Source of the DNA: Saprospiraceae bacterium
GTDB taxonomy: Bacteria > Bacteroidota > Bacteroidia > Chitinophagales > Saprospiraceae
NCBI GenBank assembly: GCA_013360405.1
Contig: JABWBR010000019.1
Location: 1-64,000, forward strand
Length of the DNA stretch: 64,000 nt
Direction of reading: 5' to 3'
Under the pieces are notes generated by a model, which saw nothing but the letters and a program-made list of their open reading frames with translations, ran no database searches and was not told the origin of the DNA. The translations under genes and the position numbers were made by a program. Positions 32,983 through 41,956 of the stretch are shown here, in pieces; the stretch's first letter is position 1; the number at the start of each line of letters is the position of its first letter.

Positions 32983-34386
32983 CTACTTGTAGCGTACCTT
33001 CACCGTTTCGCCGATCCAGCAGCCTACCGTAGCGGTGGCGCCTTCGCTCACGCCGCGCATAAAGCCTTCCTGGCGGTCGGGCAGGGCGGCGGAGTAATTG
33101 CCGATGCGTTCGTTGGCTTCGCCGGCCACGTCGCTATCTATAGAGCGGGCGTAGGCATATTTATCGATAGCGGCGATAATAGCCAGTCGCGAATTCCAGT
33201 CGTCGCCGCAGTTGCGGCTCGTTTTGGCATACATATCGCCGATAAGCAGGTAGGGGCGGCCCCAGTTGGGGCGCAGGCTGGCGGCCTTGCGGGCGTTATC
33301 GCGGGCGGTTTGATACTGGCCGAATTCCCAGGTTTGGATAAAAGCCATACTATAGTAGTATTGAGCTTTATTATCTTCATTATTATCCGTTTCTAAAGCT
33401 TCTTTGTAGCGGGCGATAGCCTGGGAGTATTTGCCTTCTTTTTGTAGCAGGGCGGCGTCGTAGCCTGGATTTTTCTCGCGCAACTCGCCTTCCAGCTTGG
33501 CATTATACACCTTGGCTAGTTTTTCGTAGGTGTCGTGTATCTCCACCATATACTGTGCTGTTGAATCGCAACCGCGCTGGCGGAGCGTGACGTAGACATA
33601 CTTCACTGTTTCGAGGCTGTCTTTTTTCTGCTCGTACAGGGGGGTAAGTTTGTTTTTGAAATAATCGCAATCGAAGATATCGTTTTCCACTTCTGCAAAA
33701 TGCACCTCCATACGCGAGCGGCCGGCTTCGTAATATTGGCCGTACTGCTGGTTGTTTTTCACGTTGTAATCGGCGATTTCGACCAGCTTATCGTGATAAG
33801 TGCGAAAATCGTCTTTGCTTAGTTGCTTATTTTTATACAAATACACCATCACCTGGGCCATAGGGTCAAACACGATGTATTCCGAATTATTACTGCCTTT
33901 GTCTACTGCTTTTTTGAATGTTTCCATCGTTTGAGCAGAATAGCCGAAGGCGGGCATGTAAAACATGTCGTAGGCTTTGCGACCCAGCAGGAATGCCTCA
34001 TTCTGATAGCATTGTATTTGCTCGTCGTATAAGCGCATCATAATATCGGCGTATTCTTTTTTCTTGGCAGCGTCGGTAGTTTTGTTCATCATAGCCTGAT
34101 AGAACAGTCGGCCGTCGCTGTAATGCGTAGCGCGTTGGCCGTCGGCGGCCGGTGCGATATCGTAAGCTTTTTTCCAGCTTTCAAAAGCTGTATTAAACGT
34201 GGCGTCGTCCATCTTTTCCAGATCGGCGGACTGTTTACCTTTCACGTAAGGGCGGTAAACCGAGTGGGCGTCGAGCGCTTCCTCTTTTTTTGGAGAGTCA
34301 TTCCAGGTTTTGCATTGGGCGTTCAGGGCGCCTGCAAAAACCACCATAACTCCTGCGGTTATTAGCAGATGCAATGCTGTTTTCAT
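32983..34386 (-). CDS. Periplasmic TPR protein
   Basis: A 467-residue exported protein. The ATG at 34386 opens the signal peptide MKTALHLLITAGVMVVFAG, cut near ALNAQ; an upstream in-frame start would overlap the preceding gene. Residues about 60-300 are helical, with TPR-like pairs (EAFLLGRKAYDMF, AQYMVEIHDTYEKLAKVYN). Residues 310-420 hold two clearer TPRs (GKYSQAIARYKEAL, YQTARDNARKAASLRPNW). The tail KVRYK carries the stop. It starts 2 bp after the outer-membrane protein gene ends, so the two are co-transcribed and may act together at the envelope. The precise role is unknown. Confidence 0.8.
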   Translation of the reverse strand: MKTALHLLITAGVMVVFAGALNAQCKTWNDSPKKEEALDAHSVYRPYVKGKQSADLEKMDDATFNTAFESWKKAYDIAPAADGQRATHYSDGRLFYQAMMNKTTDAAKKKEYADIMMRLYDEQIQCYQNEAFLLGRKAYDMFYMPAFGYSAQTMETFKKAVDKGSNNSEYIVFDPMAQVMVYLYKNKQLSKDDFRTYHDKLVEIADYNVKNNQQYGQYYEAGRSRMEVHFAEVENDIFDCDYFKNKLTPLYEQKKDSLETVKYVYVTLRQRGCDSTAQYMVEIHDTYEKLAKVYNAKLEGELREKNPGYDAALLQKEGKYSQAIARYKEALETDNNEDNKAQYYYSMAFIQTWEFGQYQTARDNARKAASLRPNWGRPYLLIGDMYAKTSRNCGDDWNSRLAIIAAIDKYAYARSIDSDVAGEANERIGNYSAALPDRQEGFMRGVSEGATATVGCWIGETVKVRYK

Positions 34387-34388
34387 AA

Positions 34389-35741
34389 CTAGTTGAATTT
34401 GCGTTTGAAAAACCATGAATTATCGTTTAGGGTAAAACCGACTGACAGTTTTACGTAAGTTTCCTGTAATACATCGGGCACACCGAATTTACCCACCTCG
34501 AAAGCCGTCTGGATAAAAGATATCTGTTGGCGCGGCATGATGATTGGGAATCCTAAGCCGAAAGTGAATCCGTATTTGGTGACCTGGTCGTTGGCGATGC
34601 TGCGGCCATCAGTTTCGTGGAAAAGCCCGGCGCGGTAATGTACGCGCTGAAAATAACGGTTGTAAGAAAATACATTGGGTGTATACTGCATTCCTGCGGC
34701 GATACGCCGGCTATCAGACAGCGTTTCCGGTTTGGCCTCATTAGTATACCCGCTCCAGCGGGTTGTGCTGTACTCTATGCCGATGCGCAGTTTGTTCACT
34801 TCCTCGTATGTAAAACCTGCGGTAAAAGAAGCCGGCATTTGTCCTTTTTCTTTTACTTCCGAAGTATACAAGATAGTATCCCTGACGGCTTCTGAAAGGA
34901 AGCGGTAGTAATACCGGCTACTGTTGGTATTAAAGTTGGTAACAGGCCCGCCGTAAGCGCCCACGATCAGGCGTTTGCCCGAGGGCACGCTTTTGCCGGC
35001 TTTGTCTGTTTTTTTGAAATCGTACACGTATTGGGTACCCAATTGCCAGGTAAAACCGCTTACGCTGATCTCGTCGAGAAATTCGGAATTATAGGAAAAG
35101 GCCAGGCTGTCGAAGTTGACCCTGCGGCTATTCGTCAGTTTGCCAAAAAGATAAGCCACATTGACGCCGGCTGAGAACCCTTTGTACTTGACGCCGTTGC
35201 CCCAGGCCAGTTTGTAGGTGCCGCCGTTGCCTTTGAGTGCGGTAGTAACCGTGCCGAAATCGGGGTCGAACTGCTTGGTTTGTACGTCGTAGCCTACCAG
35301 AGTGTATGGAGAGAGCGCGATGCTCATGCCAAAGTCCCATTTCGACTGTATGCGGTCGAGCGATTTATTGACGGGGTTTTTGAGGGGAAAACCCAGTGCC
35401 ATATATTGCAGGTTGCCGCTCCACACATCATCGCTTTTTTCATTGCTTTTCAGGTTGGCATATTTGGCATACAAGCCTACCTCAAACGACGTAGACTGCA
35501 GGTGGGGCAGTGCGGCCGGGTTGAGCAGGTTGAGCTGGTAGGGGTCGTTGATGGCGGCACTCAAGCCGGCCATGCCTCCAAATCCTGCCACGTATTGGTC
35601 GAGCGGATCGCCCAGGCCAAAACGGGACAGGGGGGAATTATTCTTCGGAATAATACTCGCGTTTTGGCTTTGCGCCCAAAGCATACTGCCTGTGCAGCAA
35701 AGCACAACTCCCACAAAAACACTACGCCACTTGATTGACAT
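34389..35741 (-). CDS. Outer-membrane beta-barrel protein (FadL/PorV-like topology)
   Basis: A 450-residue protein. A signal peptide (residues about 1-23, ending LWAQ) is followed by NNSPLSRFGLGD, a sequence typical of a Bacteroidota outer-membrane protein group encoded next to coaX. Amphipathic beta-strands then continue to the C-terminal strand ending in WFFKRKFN. The first half contains INDPYQLNLLNPAAL, reminiscent of the FadL/PorV plug region. It was not identified more precisely. The start overlaps the end of coaX by 20 bp, indicating tight co-transcription. Confidence 0.78.
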   Translation of the reverse strand: MSIKWRSVFVGVVLCCTGSMLWAQSQNASIIPKNNSPLSRFGLGDPLDQYVAGFGGMAGLSAAINDPYQLNLLNPAALPHLQSTSFEVGLYAKYANLKSNEKSDDVWSGNLQYMALGFPLKNPVNKSLDRIQSKWDFGMSIALSPYTLVGYDVQTKQFDPDFGTVTTALKGNGGTYKLAWGNGVKYKGFSAGVNVAYLFGKLTNSRRVNFDSLAFSYNSEFLDEISVSGFTWQLGTQYVYDFKKTDKAGKSVPSGKRLIVGAYGGPVTNFNTNSSRYYYRFLSEAVRDTILYTSEVKEKGQMPASFTAGFTYEEVNKLRIGIEYSTTRWSGYTNEAKPETLSDSRRIAAGMQYTPNVFSYNRYFQRVHYRAGLFHETDGRSIANDQVTKYGFTFGLGFPIIMPRQQISFIQTAFEVGKFGVPDVLQETYVKLSVGFTLNDNSWFFKRKFN

Positions 35742-36456
35742 TATATTCTAGTATTTTATTTAAACCGAACAAAACGAGTTCAGCGTGCACAAATATCTGG
35801 CTTTTCATCATTTTTGCCAAAAAATCCGCATCGCCTCCCGTCAGAATTACGTGTATGGGGTCGTAAAAGGCCCTGCATTGGGCTATTGTGCCCTCTATTT
35901 CGAATGCCGCGCCCCACTGTGCGCCGTTGCGCATTGCGCTATCGGTGCTATAGCCGAGCCACAAATCGGTGGCATCGGGCTCCAGTTCGGGCAAGCGGGC
36001 TGTATAAGCGTGCATAGCTTTTAACCTCATACGCACCCCCGGCGAAATATTTCCGCCGAGGTAGTCGCCGGCGCCGGTCAAGAGGTCAAAGGTAATACAA
36101 GTGCCCGCATCTATCGCCAGGCAATGTTGTGCCGGGAAAAGCGCCAGTGCGCCTGCCACGGCTGCGAGTCGGTCTTTACCGAGCGTTTGGGGTGTGCGAT
36201 ATAGGTTGTTAAATGGTAAAGGCGTTTGATTGTTGAGCGGCAGATAGTAAAAATTCTCCCTGAACACTTGTTCTACCTGGGCGGGCAATGTGTCTGCCAC
36301 AGTTGATAAGATGATATTTTTTACCCGAAGGTTGGTTGCCAATGCAAGTAATTCTTCCGCCTGCCAAAATTCCCAGCTCCATTTTTGGGCAAGTTGACTA
36401 CCATCAAAGAGTCCGATTTTAACCCGGCTATTGCCTATGTCGATGGTTAGGTTCAT
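35722..36456 (-). CDS. coaX: Type III pantothenate kinase
   Basis: A 244-residue cytoplasmic enzyme that phosphorylates pantothenate, the first step of coenzyme A synthesis; type III enzymes need a monovalent cation and are not inhibited by CoA. The ASKHA-fold motifs are present: TIDIGNSRVKIGLFDG (phosphate 1, Asp6), GKDRLAAVAGA, AIDAGTCITFDLL (phosphate 2) and GGNISPGVRMR, then VILTGGDADFL. The length is normal. It belongs to the five-gene unit M42-phhB-coaX-omp-tpr. Confidence 0.95.
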   Translation of the reverse strand: MNLTIDIGNSRVKIGLFDGSQLAQKWSWEFWQAEELLALATNLRVKNIILSTVADTLPAQVEQVFRENFYYLPLNNQTPLPFNNLYRTPQTLGKDRLAAVAGALALFPAQHCLAIDAGTCITFDLLTGAGDYLGGNISPGVRMRLKAMHAYTARLPELEPDATDLWLGYSTDSAMRNGAQWGAAFEIEGTIAQCRAFYDPIHVILTGGDADFLAKMMKSQIFVHAELVLFGLNKILEYNVNQVA

Positions 36457-36458
36457 TT

Positions 36459-36479
36459 AGTTAGGTGACAAGGTGACAA
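36459..36479. repeat. GGTGACAA octads between phhB and coaX
   Basis: TTAGGTGACAAGGTGACAAT: two octad words fill almost the whole gap between the phhB stop and the coaX start. Confidence 0.6.
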
Positions 36480-36480
36480 T

Positions 36481-36723
36481 TCATGCGTATTTATTATACA
36501 CCTGGCTGATCGTGGCGGCCAGTTTTTGATCTTTTTCTGTCACTATGCCGCCTGCGTCGTGGGTATTCAAGCTGATGTCAACCGTATTCCACACATTGCG
36601 CCAGTCGGGGTGGTGTTGTTGCTGTTCAGCGTGTAAGGCAACCTCGGTCATAAAGGCAAAAGCTTCAGCGAAGTTTTTAAACCGGAACGAAGCGGTCAGC
36701 GCATTATTTTTTTCTATCCACAT
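36481..36723 (-). CDS. phhB: 4a-hydroxytetrahydrobiopterin dehydratase (PCD/DCoH)
   Basis: An 80-residue pterin-4a-carbinolamine dehydratase that recycles the pterin cofactor of aromatic amino-acid hydroxylases. FRFKNFAEAFAFMTEVALHAE is followed by HHPDWRNVWNTVDISLNTHD, containing the catalytic HHP motif and the conserved THDAGG. The ATG at 36723 is preferred because a longer frame would overlap the M42 gene. The protein is shorter than typical (about 95-100), lacking the first strand. No pterin-dependent hydroxylase is in the window, and the enzyme may serve another pterin pathway. Confidence 0.9.
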   Translation of the reverse strand: MWIEKNNALTASFRFKNFAEAFAFMTEVALHAEQQQHHPDWRNVWNTVDISLNTHDAGGIVTEKDQKLAATISQVYNKYA

Positions 36724-36733
36724 AGCAATTGCG

Positions 36734-37843
36734 TTATTCGTATAAATCGTCGCTGGACTTACTGTCGTTTTGTGGGGGTGGTTCATAGCGTGTGCGGCCA
36801 AAGCCCCAATCGTATTGGTTGAGATTTAGGAGGGCCACTTTCAGCAGGTGAATGCAATGGAGAATATCTCCTTTATGCGCCAGTTCTATCGTTTGGTGGA
36901 TATGTCGCAGCGGAATAGAAATGGCTCCCGAAATAGCGCCTTTTTTGCCCTGTCGCTGTACGCCTGCGGTATCGGTACCTCCGGCGGGCAAAATTTCGGG
37001 TTGCCAGGGTATACTGTGGCGGTCGGCCAGGGTTTTGAGGTAATTCACCATACGATAGTCGCTGATCACCGAGGCATCCATGATTTTGATGGCGGCGCCT
37101 TTGCCCAGTCGGGTCACCATTTCGTGGGCATAAGCGCCTGGGACGTCGAAAGCGATAGTCACATCGAGGCCGAAGCCGAAGTCGGGATCGATAAGGTGTG
37201 CAGAAGAAACGGCGCCGCGAAGGCCTACTTCTTCCTGAACGGTAAATACCGCGTAAATATCGCAGGGTGGTTCTTGTCCTTGCAATTCGCGCAAAGTTTC
37301 GAGCAGAATAAACACCGATACGCGGTTGTCGAGCGATTTGCTATTGACGCAATCGCCCATTTCTATCAATTCGCGTTCGCGGGTAACGGGGTCGCCCACT
37401 GCGATAAGTTGTTCGGCTTCTTTTTTGCTCAAACCCGTGTCAATAAAATAGTCGGTGATGGGCACTGCTTTGGAGCGTTCTTCGGGGCGCATGAGATGGA
37501 CGGGTTTGGAGCCCATCACGCCGATCACATCGCGTTTGCCGTGAATAATTACGCGTTGGGAGGTGAGCGTTTTAGCGTCGAATCCGCCCAGGGGGTGGAA
37601 CCGCAGAAAGCCATCGTCATCGATATGGGTGACGATAAACGCGATTTCATCCATGTGGGCGGCGATCATCACCTTTTTGCGCGTTTTTCCTTTTTTCAAA
37701 GCGATCACATTGCCCATGTTGTCAATGGAGAGTTCGTCCACTAAAGGCGTAACTTCCCTCATCACCAGGTCGCGGATGGGCTGTTCGAACCCCGGCGCTC
37801 CCGGGGTTTCACATATCTTTTTCAGCAATGGCACATTGATCAT
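36734..37843 (-). CDS. M42-family aminopeptidase
   Basis: A 369-residue cytosolic binuclear zinc aminopeptidase (FrvX/TET type) that forms dodecamers in relatives. The metal ligands are visible: AAHMDEIAFIVTH (first His/Asp), SLDNRVSVFILLETL (bridging Asp), TVQEEVGLRGA (catalytic Glu pair), IAFDV and PLRHIHQTIELAH (final His). The PGAPGFEQPIRD start and LPAGGTDTAGVQRQGKKGA are further signatures. It trims peptides from their N-termini. It is the first gene of the five-gene minus-strand unit and is divergent from the flippase gene. Confidence 0.93.
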   Translation of the reverse strand: MINVPLLKKICETPGAPGFEQPIRDLVMREVTPLVDELSIDNMGNVIALKKGKTRKKVMIAAHMDEIAFIVTHIDDDGFLRFHPLGGFDAKTLTSQRVIIHGKRDVIGVMGSKPVHLMRPEERSKAVPITDYFIDTGLSKKEAEQLIAVGDPVTRERELIEMGDCVNSKSLDNRVSVFILLETLRELQGQEPPCDIYAVFTVQEEVGLRGAVSSAHLIDPDFGFGLDVTIAFDVPGAYAHEMVTRLGKGAAIKIMDASVISDYRMVNYLKTLADRHSIPWQPEILPAGGTDTAGVQRQGKKGAISGAISIPLRHIHQTIELAHKGDILHCIHLLKVALLNLNQYDWGFGRTRYEPPPQNDSKSSDDLYE

Positions 37844-37958
37844 ATCGGATTCAAGCTTTACGCCTTGAGCGCCAAAGATAATGCATACATCCCAAAGATT
37901 GCTGCTTTATTGGCGGCTTGCCGATTTTGTGGTAACATTGCGGTAAAGAAACCGGGGC

Positions 37959-39449
37959 ATGTCACTGGCAAAACTGACGAAAGAAACGGCTGTTTACGGT
38001 ATTAGCGCTATTGCAGGGCGATTCCTGTATTTTCTGCTCACGCCTTTATATACTTACCAACTGGAGAATCGCTCCGATTACGGGATAGTCTCCAACCTGT
38101 TTGCTATTGTGGCGCTTCTCATGATTGCGTTTACTTACCGGATGGAGACGGCCTATTTTCGCTATGCTACAGGGGTTGAGCGGGCTGAGGCAGAAAAAGC
38201 CTTTCAGACGGCTTCGATCTCTATAGCGATTTCTTCGGTGGGACTTGGCGTATTACTTTGGTCGATGGCCGGGTATATCGCACAATTATTTCAATACCCC
38301 GAATACGTCCATCTGGTTAAGCTATGTGTGCTAATTCTGTGTCTGGACGCGTTATGTGAAATTCCTTTTGCCCGCTTGCGGTTGGAAGGACGCGCCAAAC
38401 TCTATGCCTTTATCCGACTCGCGGTTATATTGATCAATATCGGGGGTAATTTATTTTTTCTGTTGTTGTGCCCCTATTTGCTGAAACACCAGGGTTTTGC
38501 CTCGGTACACGGCCTCCTGCACACTTTTTACCATCCGGAACAAGCGATTACTTATATTTTCGTTTCCAATGTGCTGGCCAGCGCTTTTGCACTGTTATTG
38601 CTATTGCCGGTTTACCGGCGCATGCAATGGCGTTTCGACAAGCGGCTATGGTGGCAGATGATGGTATACGCCGCTCCGCTTATCCTGGTCGGGTTTTCTT
38701 ACGTGATCAATGAAACTTTTTCGCGACAGATGATGCCTTTTTTGTTAGAAGGCAGCGTCAAAGCCCGGCAGGAGCAACTGGGTATTTATGGGGCCAATTA
38801 CAAGTTGGCCATGCTGTTGAGTTTATTCACGCAGGCCTTCCGATACGGCGCCGAACCGTTTTTTTTCAAACACAAAAACGCGGAAAATGCGCGGCAGCTT
38901 TATGCAGACGTAGCGCTTTATTTCACGGTTTTTATGGCCTTAGGATTTTTAGGCGTGATGATGTACCTCGACTTGTTTAAATATTTTATCGCTCCGGGTT
39001 ATTGGGCAGGATTAGGGGTAGTTCCCATTTTGCTTATGGCTAACTTGTTTCTTGGGCTTTACTACAATTTATCGGTGTGGTACCGGGTCAATGATCTCAC
39101 GCATTGGGGGGCCTATATATCGCTTGCCGGCGCTGCCGTTACTATGGCGCTTAATATTTGGTGGATACCGTTGATTGGATATTACGGCTCGGCCTGGGCT
39201 ACGTTGATCTGCTATTCGAGCATGGCGGCGGCCTGCTATTTCATCGGACAGCGCTTTTTTGCGGTTCCCTACAATATACCCCGCATTGGCTTGTACATTG
39301 TGTTTGCGTTGGGTATTTACGCCTTGAGTGGGTATTTGTCGCCGGCATCGCTTGTATGGCGATTGGTTCTTAATACCACGTTGATAGGCGTATTTATCGC
39401 GGCTGTCTATTTATTGGAAAAGAAAAAACTGGCGGCAGTGCTGCGCTAA
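37959..39449 (+). CDS. Polysaccharide flippase-like protein (Wzx/MOP superfamily)
   Basis: A 496-residue inner-membrane transporter with about 12-14 hydrophobic helices. The N-terminus AVYGISAIAGRFLYFLLTPL and TPLYTYQLENRSDYGIVSNL matches the RfbX/MurJ-like flippase family. It likely moves a lipid-linked sugar unit across the inner membrane, for capsule or O-antigen. No glycosyltransferase cluster is adjacent, so its substrate is open. Its stop codon overlaps by two bases the stop of the convergent coiled-coil gene. Confidence 0.88.
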   Translation: MSLAKLTKETAVYGISAIAGRFLYFLLTPLYTYQLENRSDYGIVSNLFAIVALLMIAFTYRMETAYFRYATGVERAEAEKAFQTASISIAISSVGLGVLLWSMAGYIAQLFQYPEYVHLVKLCVLILCLDALCEIPFARLRLEGRAKLYAFIRLAVILINIGGNLFFLLLCPYLLKHQGFASVHGLLHTFYHPEQAITYIFVSNVLASAFALLLLLPVYRRMQWRFDKRLWWQMMVYAAPLILVGFSYVINETFSRQMMPFLLEGSVKARQEQLGIYGANYKLAMLLSLFTQAFRYGAEPFFFKHKNAENARQLYADVALYFTVFMALGFLGVMMYLDLFKYFIAPGYWAGLGVVPILLMANLFLGLYYNLSVWYRVNDLTHWGAYISLAGAAVTMALNIWWIPLIGYYGSAWATLICYSSMAAACYFIGQRFFAVPYNIPRIGLYIVFALGIYALSGYLSPASLVWRLVLNTTLIGVFIAAVYLLEKKKLAAVLR

Positions 39450-39865
39450 TTCGAGGATTCTTCCAGTTCTTTTTCCAGTTTCTTCAGGGTTTTATCCATT
39501 TTCTTGCGAAACGCTTCCATGTTGTCCTCCATTTGGCGGTCGAGCTCCCGGCTTTTTTCGGCTAATTCGCTTTTACTCTTTTTGAGTTGGGCGATCTTGT
39601 CAGAAAGTTTCTCCTTGGCGTCGGCTTTGGCGCTGCGAAGTTCCTTTTCGAGTTCGGCAATTTCGCGGTCGATTTGATCGCCGGCCTTGTCAATTTCCTG
39701 CTGCATTTCGCGGCGGCTGTCGGCCATCTCCGTTTCCAGGTCTTTGCCCAGTTCTTCTACCTTCGTTTTGGCTTTTTCAATGTCCGACTCTTTGGCCCTG
39801 GTACAAAAAGAATTGGACAATAGCAGCAGGAGGGCGGCGCTCGCCGGGAGGAGGTATCTTTTCAT
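39446..39865 (-). CDS. Small exported coiled-coil protein
   Basis: A 139-residue protein of unknown function. Residues 1-21 are a signal peptide (LLPASAALLLLLSNSFC) with a cysteine at 21 that might be lipidated, although the preceding residues are a poor lipobox. The rest is one continuous, highly charged helix (KVEELGKDLETEMADSRREM and similar heptads) predicted as a long coiled coil. It resembles small periplasmic coiled-coil lipoproteins. It follows the DUF4294 gene by 3 bp, so the two are co-transcribed. Confidence 0.75.
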   Translation of the reverse strand: MKRYLLPASAALLLLLSNSFCTRAKESDIEKAKTKVEELGKDLETEMADSRREMQQEIDKAGDQIDREIAELEKELRSAKADAKEKLSDKIAQLKKSKSELAEKSRELDRQMEDNMEAFRKKMDKTLKKLEKELEESSN

Positions 39866-39868
39866 TGG

Positions 39869-40480
39869 TTATTGTTTGCTTACCTGGTACGAAATATTGA
39901 AATCATCGAGCACGATATCCAGTATGGGGTCTTCTCCGCGTTTGTAGCCTTCGCGCAGGCGGTGGCCGTAAAAACGCCCCATGGTGCTCCAATAAGAAGC
40001 CGTAAAGCCGCCCCGCAACTCCTTGATGAGGTCGTAGGTGGGCACGTTGAGTTCTCTTTCTACCATCTTCATGAGCACCATGCCTTGTGTGCGGCTAAGT
40101 TTGCGAAGGGGATCTTCGAATTTGTCGTCGAGCTCTTTTTGAAGGTGTTTGACGTATCTTTTTTGCTTGCCCCGGCGCATTTCGGCCGTAACGACCTCTA
40201 TCTGGCGAAACACCTTCACCGCTTCCACCGCGTAGGGGTATACTTTGACCGCATAAGCGCGATAGCGGCGATATTTTTTGTAATCTTCGTCGCTATTGAA
40301 TTTGCGAAATGACGATACCGATACGTCATCGAGCTGGGCGATCAGCAGCGTGTCGCCGCAATCGTCTATGATATAAGGCAGGATTTTGCCTGCAATGGTC
40401 ACTGTGCCGCGTTTTTCCTCCTGCGCGCTAAGGCTTGAAGCAAGGAAGGCAATCGCTAGTATGGTTATCAAAAATCTCAT
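39869..40480 (-). CDS. DUF4294-family exported protein
   Basis: A 203-residue protein found mainly in Bacteroidota. The signal peptide is at residues 1-19 (ending SLSAQ). The family core follows: YRRYRAYAVKVYPYAVEAVK, then KRYVKHLQKELDDKFEDPLR, KLSRTQGMVLMKMVERE, TYDLIKELRGGFTASYWS and the DPILDIVL segment. It is probably periplasmic; no function is established. It heads a two-gene unit with the coiled-coil gene. The 320-bp upstream gap contains a hairpin, octad words and the Rrf2 control region. Confidence 0.88.
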   Translation of the reverse strand: MRFLITILAIAFLASSLSAQEEKRGTVTIAGKILPYIIDDCGDTLLIAQLDDVSVSSFRKFNSDEDYKKYRRYRAYAVKVYPYAVEAVKVFRQIEVVTAEMRRGKQKRYVKHLQKELDDKFEDPLRKLSRTQGMVLMKMVERELNVPTYDLIKELRGGFTASYWSTMGRFYGHRLREGYKRGEDPILDIVLDDFNISYQVSKQ

Positions 40481-40601
40481 CTCTCCGATTTTTTCTTGTC
40501 TGTGCTTTAGTAAAACAATTCCACAAAGCTAAGGGTTAAACGTTGCTTGGTTAAAATCTATATAAATTCGGGGGGATTTTTTCGTTGGGGGTGACGACCA
40601 C

Positions 40602-40654
40602 GTAGGGGAAACGTTTACCGTTCCCCACTAAGGTGGTGACAGGGTGACAAGGTG
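40602..40654. repeat. GTTTACC-loop hairpin followed by GTGACAAG words
   Basis: GGGGAA (40605-40610) pairs with TTCCCC (40621-40626) around ACGTTTACCG. Octads GGTGACAG and GGTGACAA follow at 40630-40652. The gap 40481-40800 otherwise holds only the Rrf2 promoter and operator. Confidence 0.7.
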
Positions 40655-40745
40655 ACTGTTATTCTCGCGAGTGCAGCGCAATGCGGTTGCCTTTCGAATC
40701 CGAAAAAAGCGCATATAGCTATTTTTTTTAAATCCGGTATAAATA

Positions 40746-40791
40746 CTTGGACAATAATAAATCAAGTTGTACATTTAAGACAAAATTGTCT
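40746..40791 (+). promoter_or_regulatory. Rrf2 gene promoter and inverted-repeat operator
   Basis: CTTG (40746-40749), 20 bp, TACATTTA (40770-40777) is a near-consensus promoter. Directly after it lies AGACAA-AA-TTGTCT (40778-40791), an inverted repeat over the expected transcription start and 9 bp before the start codon. It fits autorepression by the Rrf2 protein. Confidence 0.6.
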
Positions 40792-40800
40792 GAATAAATT

Positions 40801-41244
40801 ATGAAAGCCCTCTCCATGAATGCGGTTTACGGTTTACGCGCGCTGATGTACATCGCAGCGCAGCGCGAGCAGGAGGGGTATGTGAGTATCCGCAAGATAT
40901 CGGAGGATCTGGACATCTCCTTTCACTTCCTCACCAAGATCTTGCAGACGCTCACGCAGCACCACATACTCCATTCTCAGCGCGGGCCGGCTGGAGGCGT
41001 GGCGCTCGACAAAGCCCCCGAACAGGTCACCCTGCTGGAGATGCTGTACATATTGGAAGGGGAGGGGTATTTCAGTGGTTGTTTTATGGGGCTGCCCGGC
41101 TGTGGCGAACAGCAGCCTTGCCCGGTTCACGACTTTTGGCGCCAAATCACTCTGACTATGAAAGAAAAATTTAGCCATACCACGCTTGCCGAGTTGAGCG
41201 ACAAAGTGCGCAGCGGGGAAGTGCGGCTGGTGTCTTGCACGTGA
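40801..41244 (+). CDS. Rrf2-family iron-sulfur regulator
   Basis: A 147-residue transcription regulator. The N-terminal winged helix has MNAVYGLRALMYIA and HFLTKILQTLTQHHILHSQR, followed by the wing RGPAGGVALD. Three cysteines (94, 101, 107) in GCFMGLPGCGEQQPC fit the [Fe-S]-binding loop of NsrR/IscR-type proteins, so it probably senses nitric oxide, oxidants or cluster status. An inverted repeat sits at its own promoter. The fasciclin lipoprotein gene begins 55 bp downstream and may be co-regulated. Confidence 0.9.
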   Translation: MKALSMNAVYGLRALMYIAAQREQEGYVSIRKISEDLDISFHFLTKILQTLTQHHILHSQRGPAGGVALDKAPEQVTLLEMLYILEGEGYFSGCFMGLPGCGEQQPCPVHDFWRQITLTMKEKFSHTTLAELSDKVRSGEVRLVSCT

Positions 41245-41299
41245 CTTTTTTTTGTTTTAATAAAAGATTAAATACTCTTAAATCTTAAACTAATTCATC

Positions 41300-41869
41300 A
41301 TGAAATCAATGCGAATGGCCAACATGCTGATGGCAGGAATTATTGTAGCTCTATTTTGGGGTTGCAGCGGCAACCAGGCCACCGATACTGCTGCGTCGGC
41401 AGCAGATCAAAGCGGCGCCACAACCGTTGCCGGGCAGGCAGGGGTAGCCGATGACGATTCGATGAAAGATGTGGTAAAAGTAGCCGCAGGTTCGCCCGAC
41501 CACACCACGCTGGTAGCAGCCGTCACCGCTGCCGAATTGCTCGACGTTTTATCGAACGTAGGCCCCTTCACCGTATTTGCCCCCACCAACGATGCTTTTG
41601 CCAAGCTACCCGCAGGCACGGTGGAAGGCCTGCTCAAGCCGGAAAAAAAGGCCGACCTGCAGAATATCCTGCAATACCACGTCACTACTTCTATGCTACG
41701 CGCTGATTTCTTTCAGGACGGACAAGAACTGGGGATGGCTAACGGCGGCAGTGCCACTATCACCGTTAAAGACGGCAAGGTGCAGATCAACGGCGCCAAT
41801 ATCATCGCTACGGTACCGGCCTCCAACGGTATTGTGCATGTGATTGACGCGGTGATGTTGCCGAAATAG
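41300..41869 (+). CDS. Fasciclin-domain lipoprotein
   Basis: A 189-residue exported protein. A signal peptide with lipobox LFWGC puts the lipid-attached cysteine near residue 22. A low-complexity A/S/T linker follows to about residue 50. One fasciclin (FAS1) domain spans about 55-189: DHTTLVAAVTAAELLDVL, then GPFTVFAPTNDAFAKLP (H1 motif), ILQYHVT, and GIVHVIDAVMLP (H2 motif). FAS1 domains mediate adhesion in other organisms. The gene follows the Rrf2 regulator and is followed by an inverted 10-bp word array that starts right after the stop codon. Confidence 0.93.
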   Translation: MKSMRMANMLMAGIIVALFWGCSGNQATDTAASAADQSGATTVAGQAGVADDDSMKDVVKVAAGSPDHTTLVAAVTAAELLDVLSNVGPFTVFAPTNDAFAKLPAGTVEGLLKPEKKADLQNILQYHVTTSMLRADFFQDGQELGMANGGSATITVKDGKVQINGANIIATVPASNGIVHVIDAVMLPK

Positions 41870-41870
41870 C

Positions 41871-41956
41871 TGTTTATGGGTTTATGAGGGTTTATGAGGG
41901 TTTATGAGGGTTTATGAAGGTTTATTACTAACCTTCATAAACCCTGATAAACCCCT
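41871..41956. repeat. Inverted GTTTATGAGG decad array
   Basis: The left arm (41871-41925) holds five 10-bp words GTTTATGAGG or variants. The right arm (41931-41956) holds CCTTCATAAA and CCCTGATAAA. The array begins 1 bp after the fasciclin stop and would form a terminator-like hairpin without a T run. Confidence 0.88.

Noticed and set aside
36848-37744. Long open frame antisense to the M42 peptidase
   Set aside because: The M42 frame carries all metal ligands; the opposite frame shows no recognisable domain and is a shadow of the codon bias.
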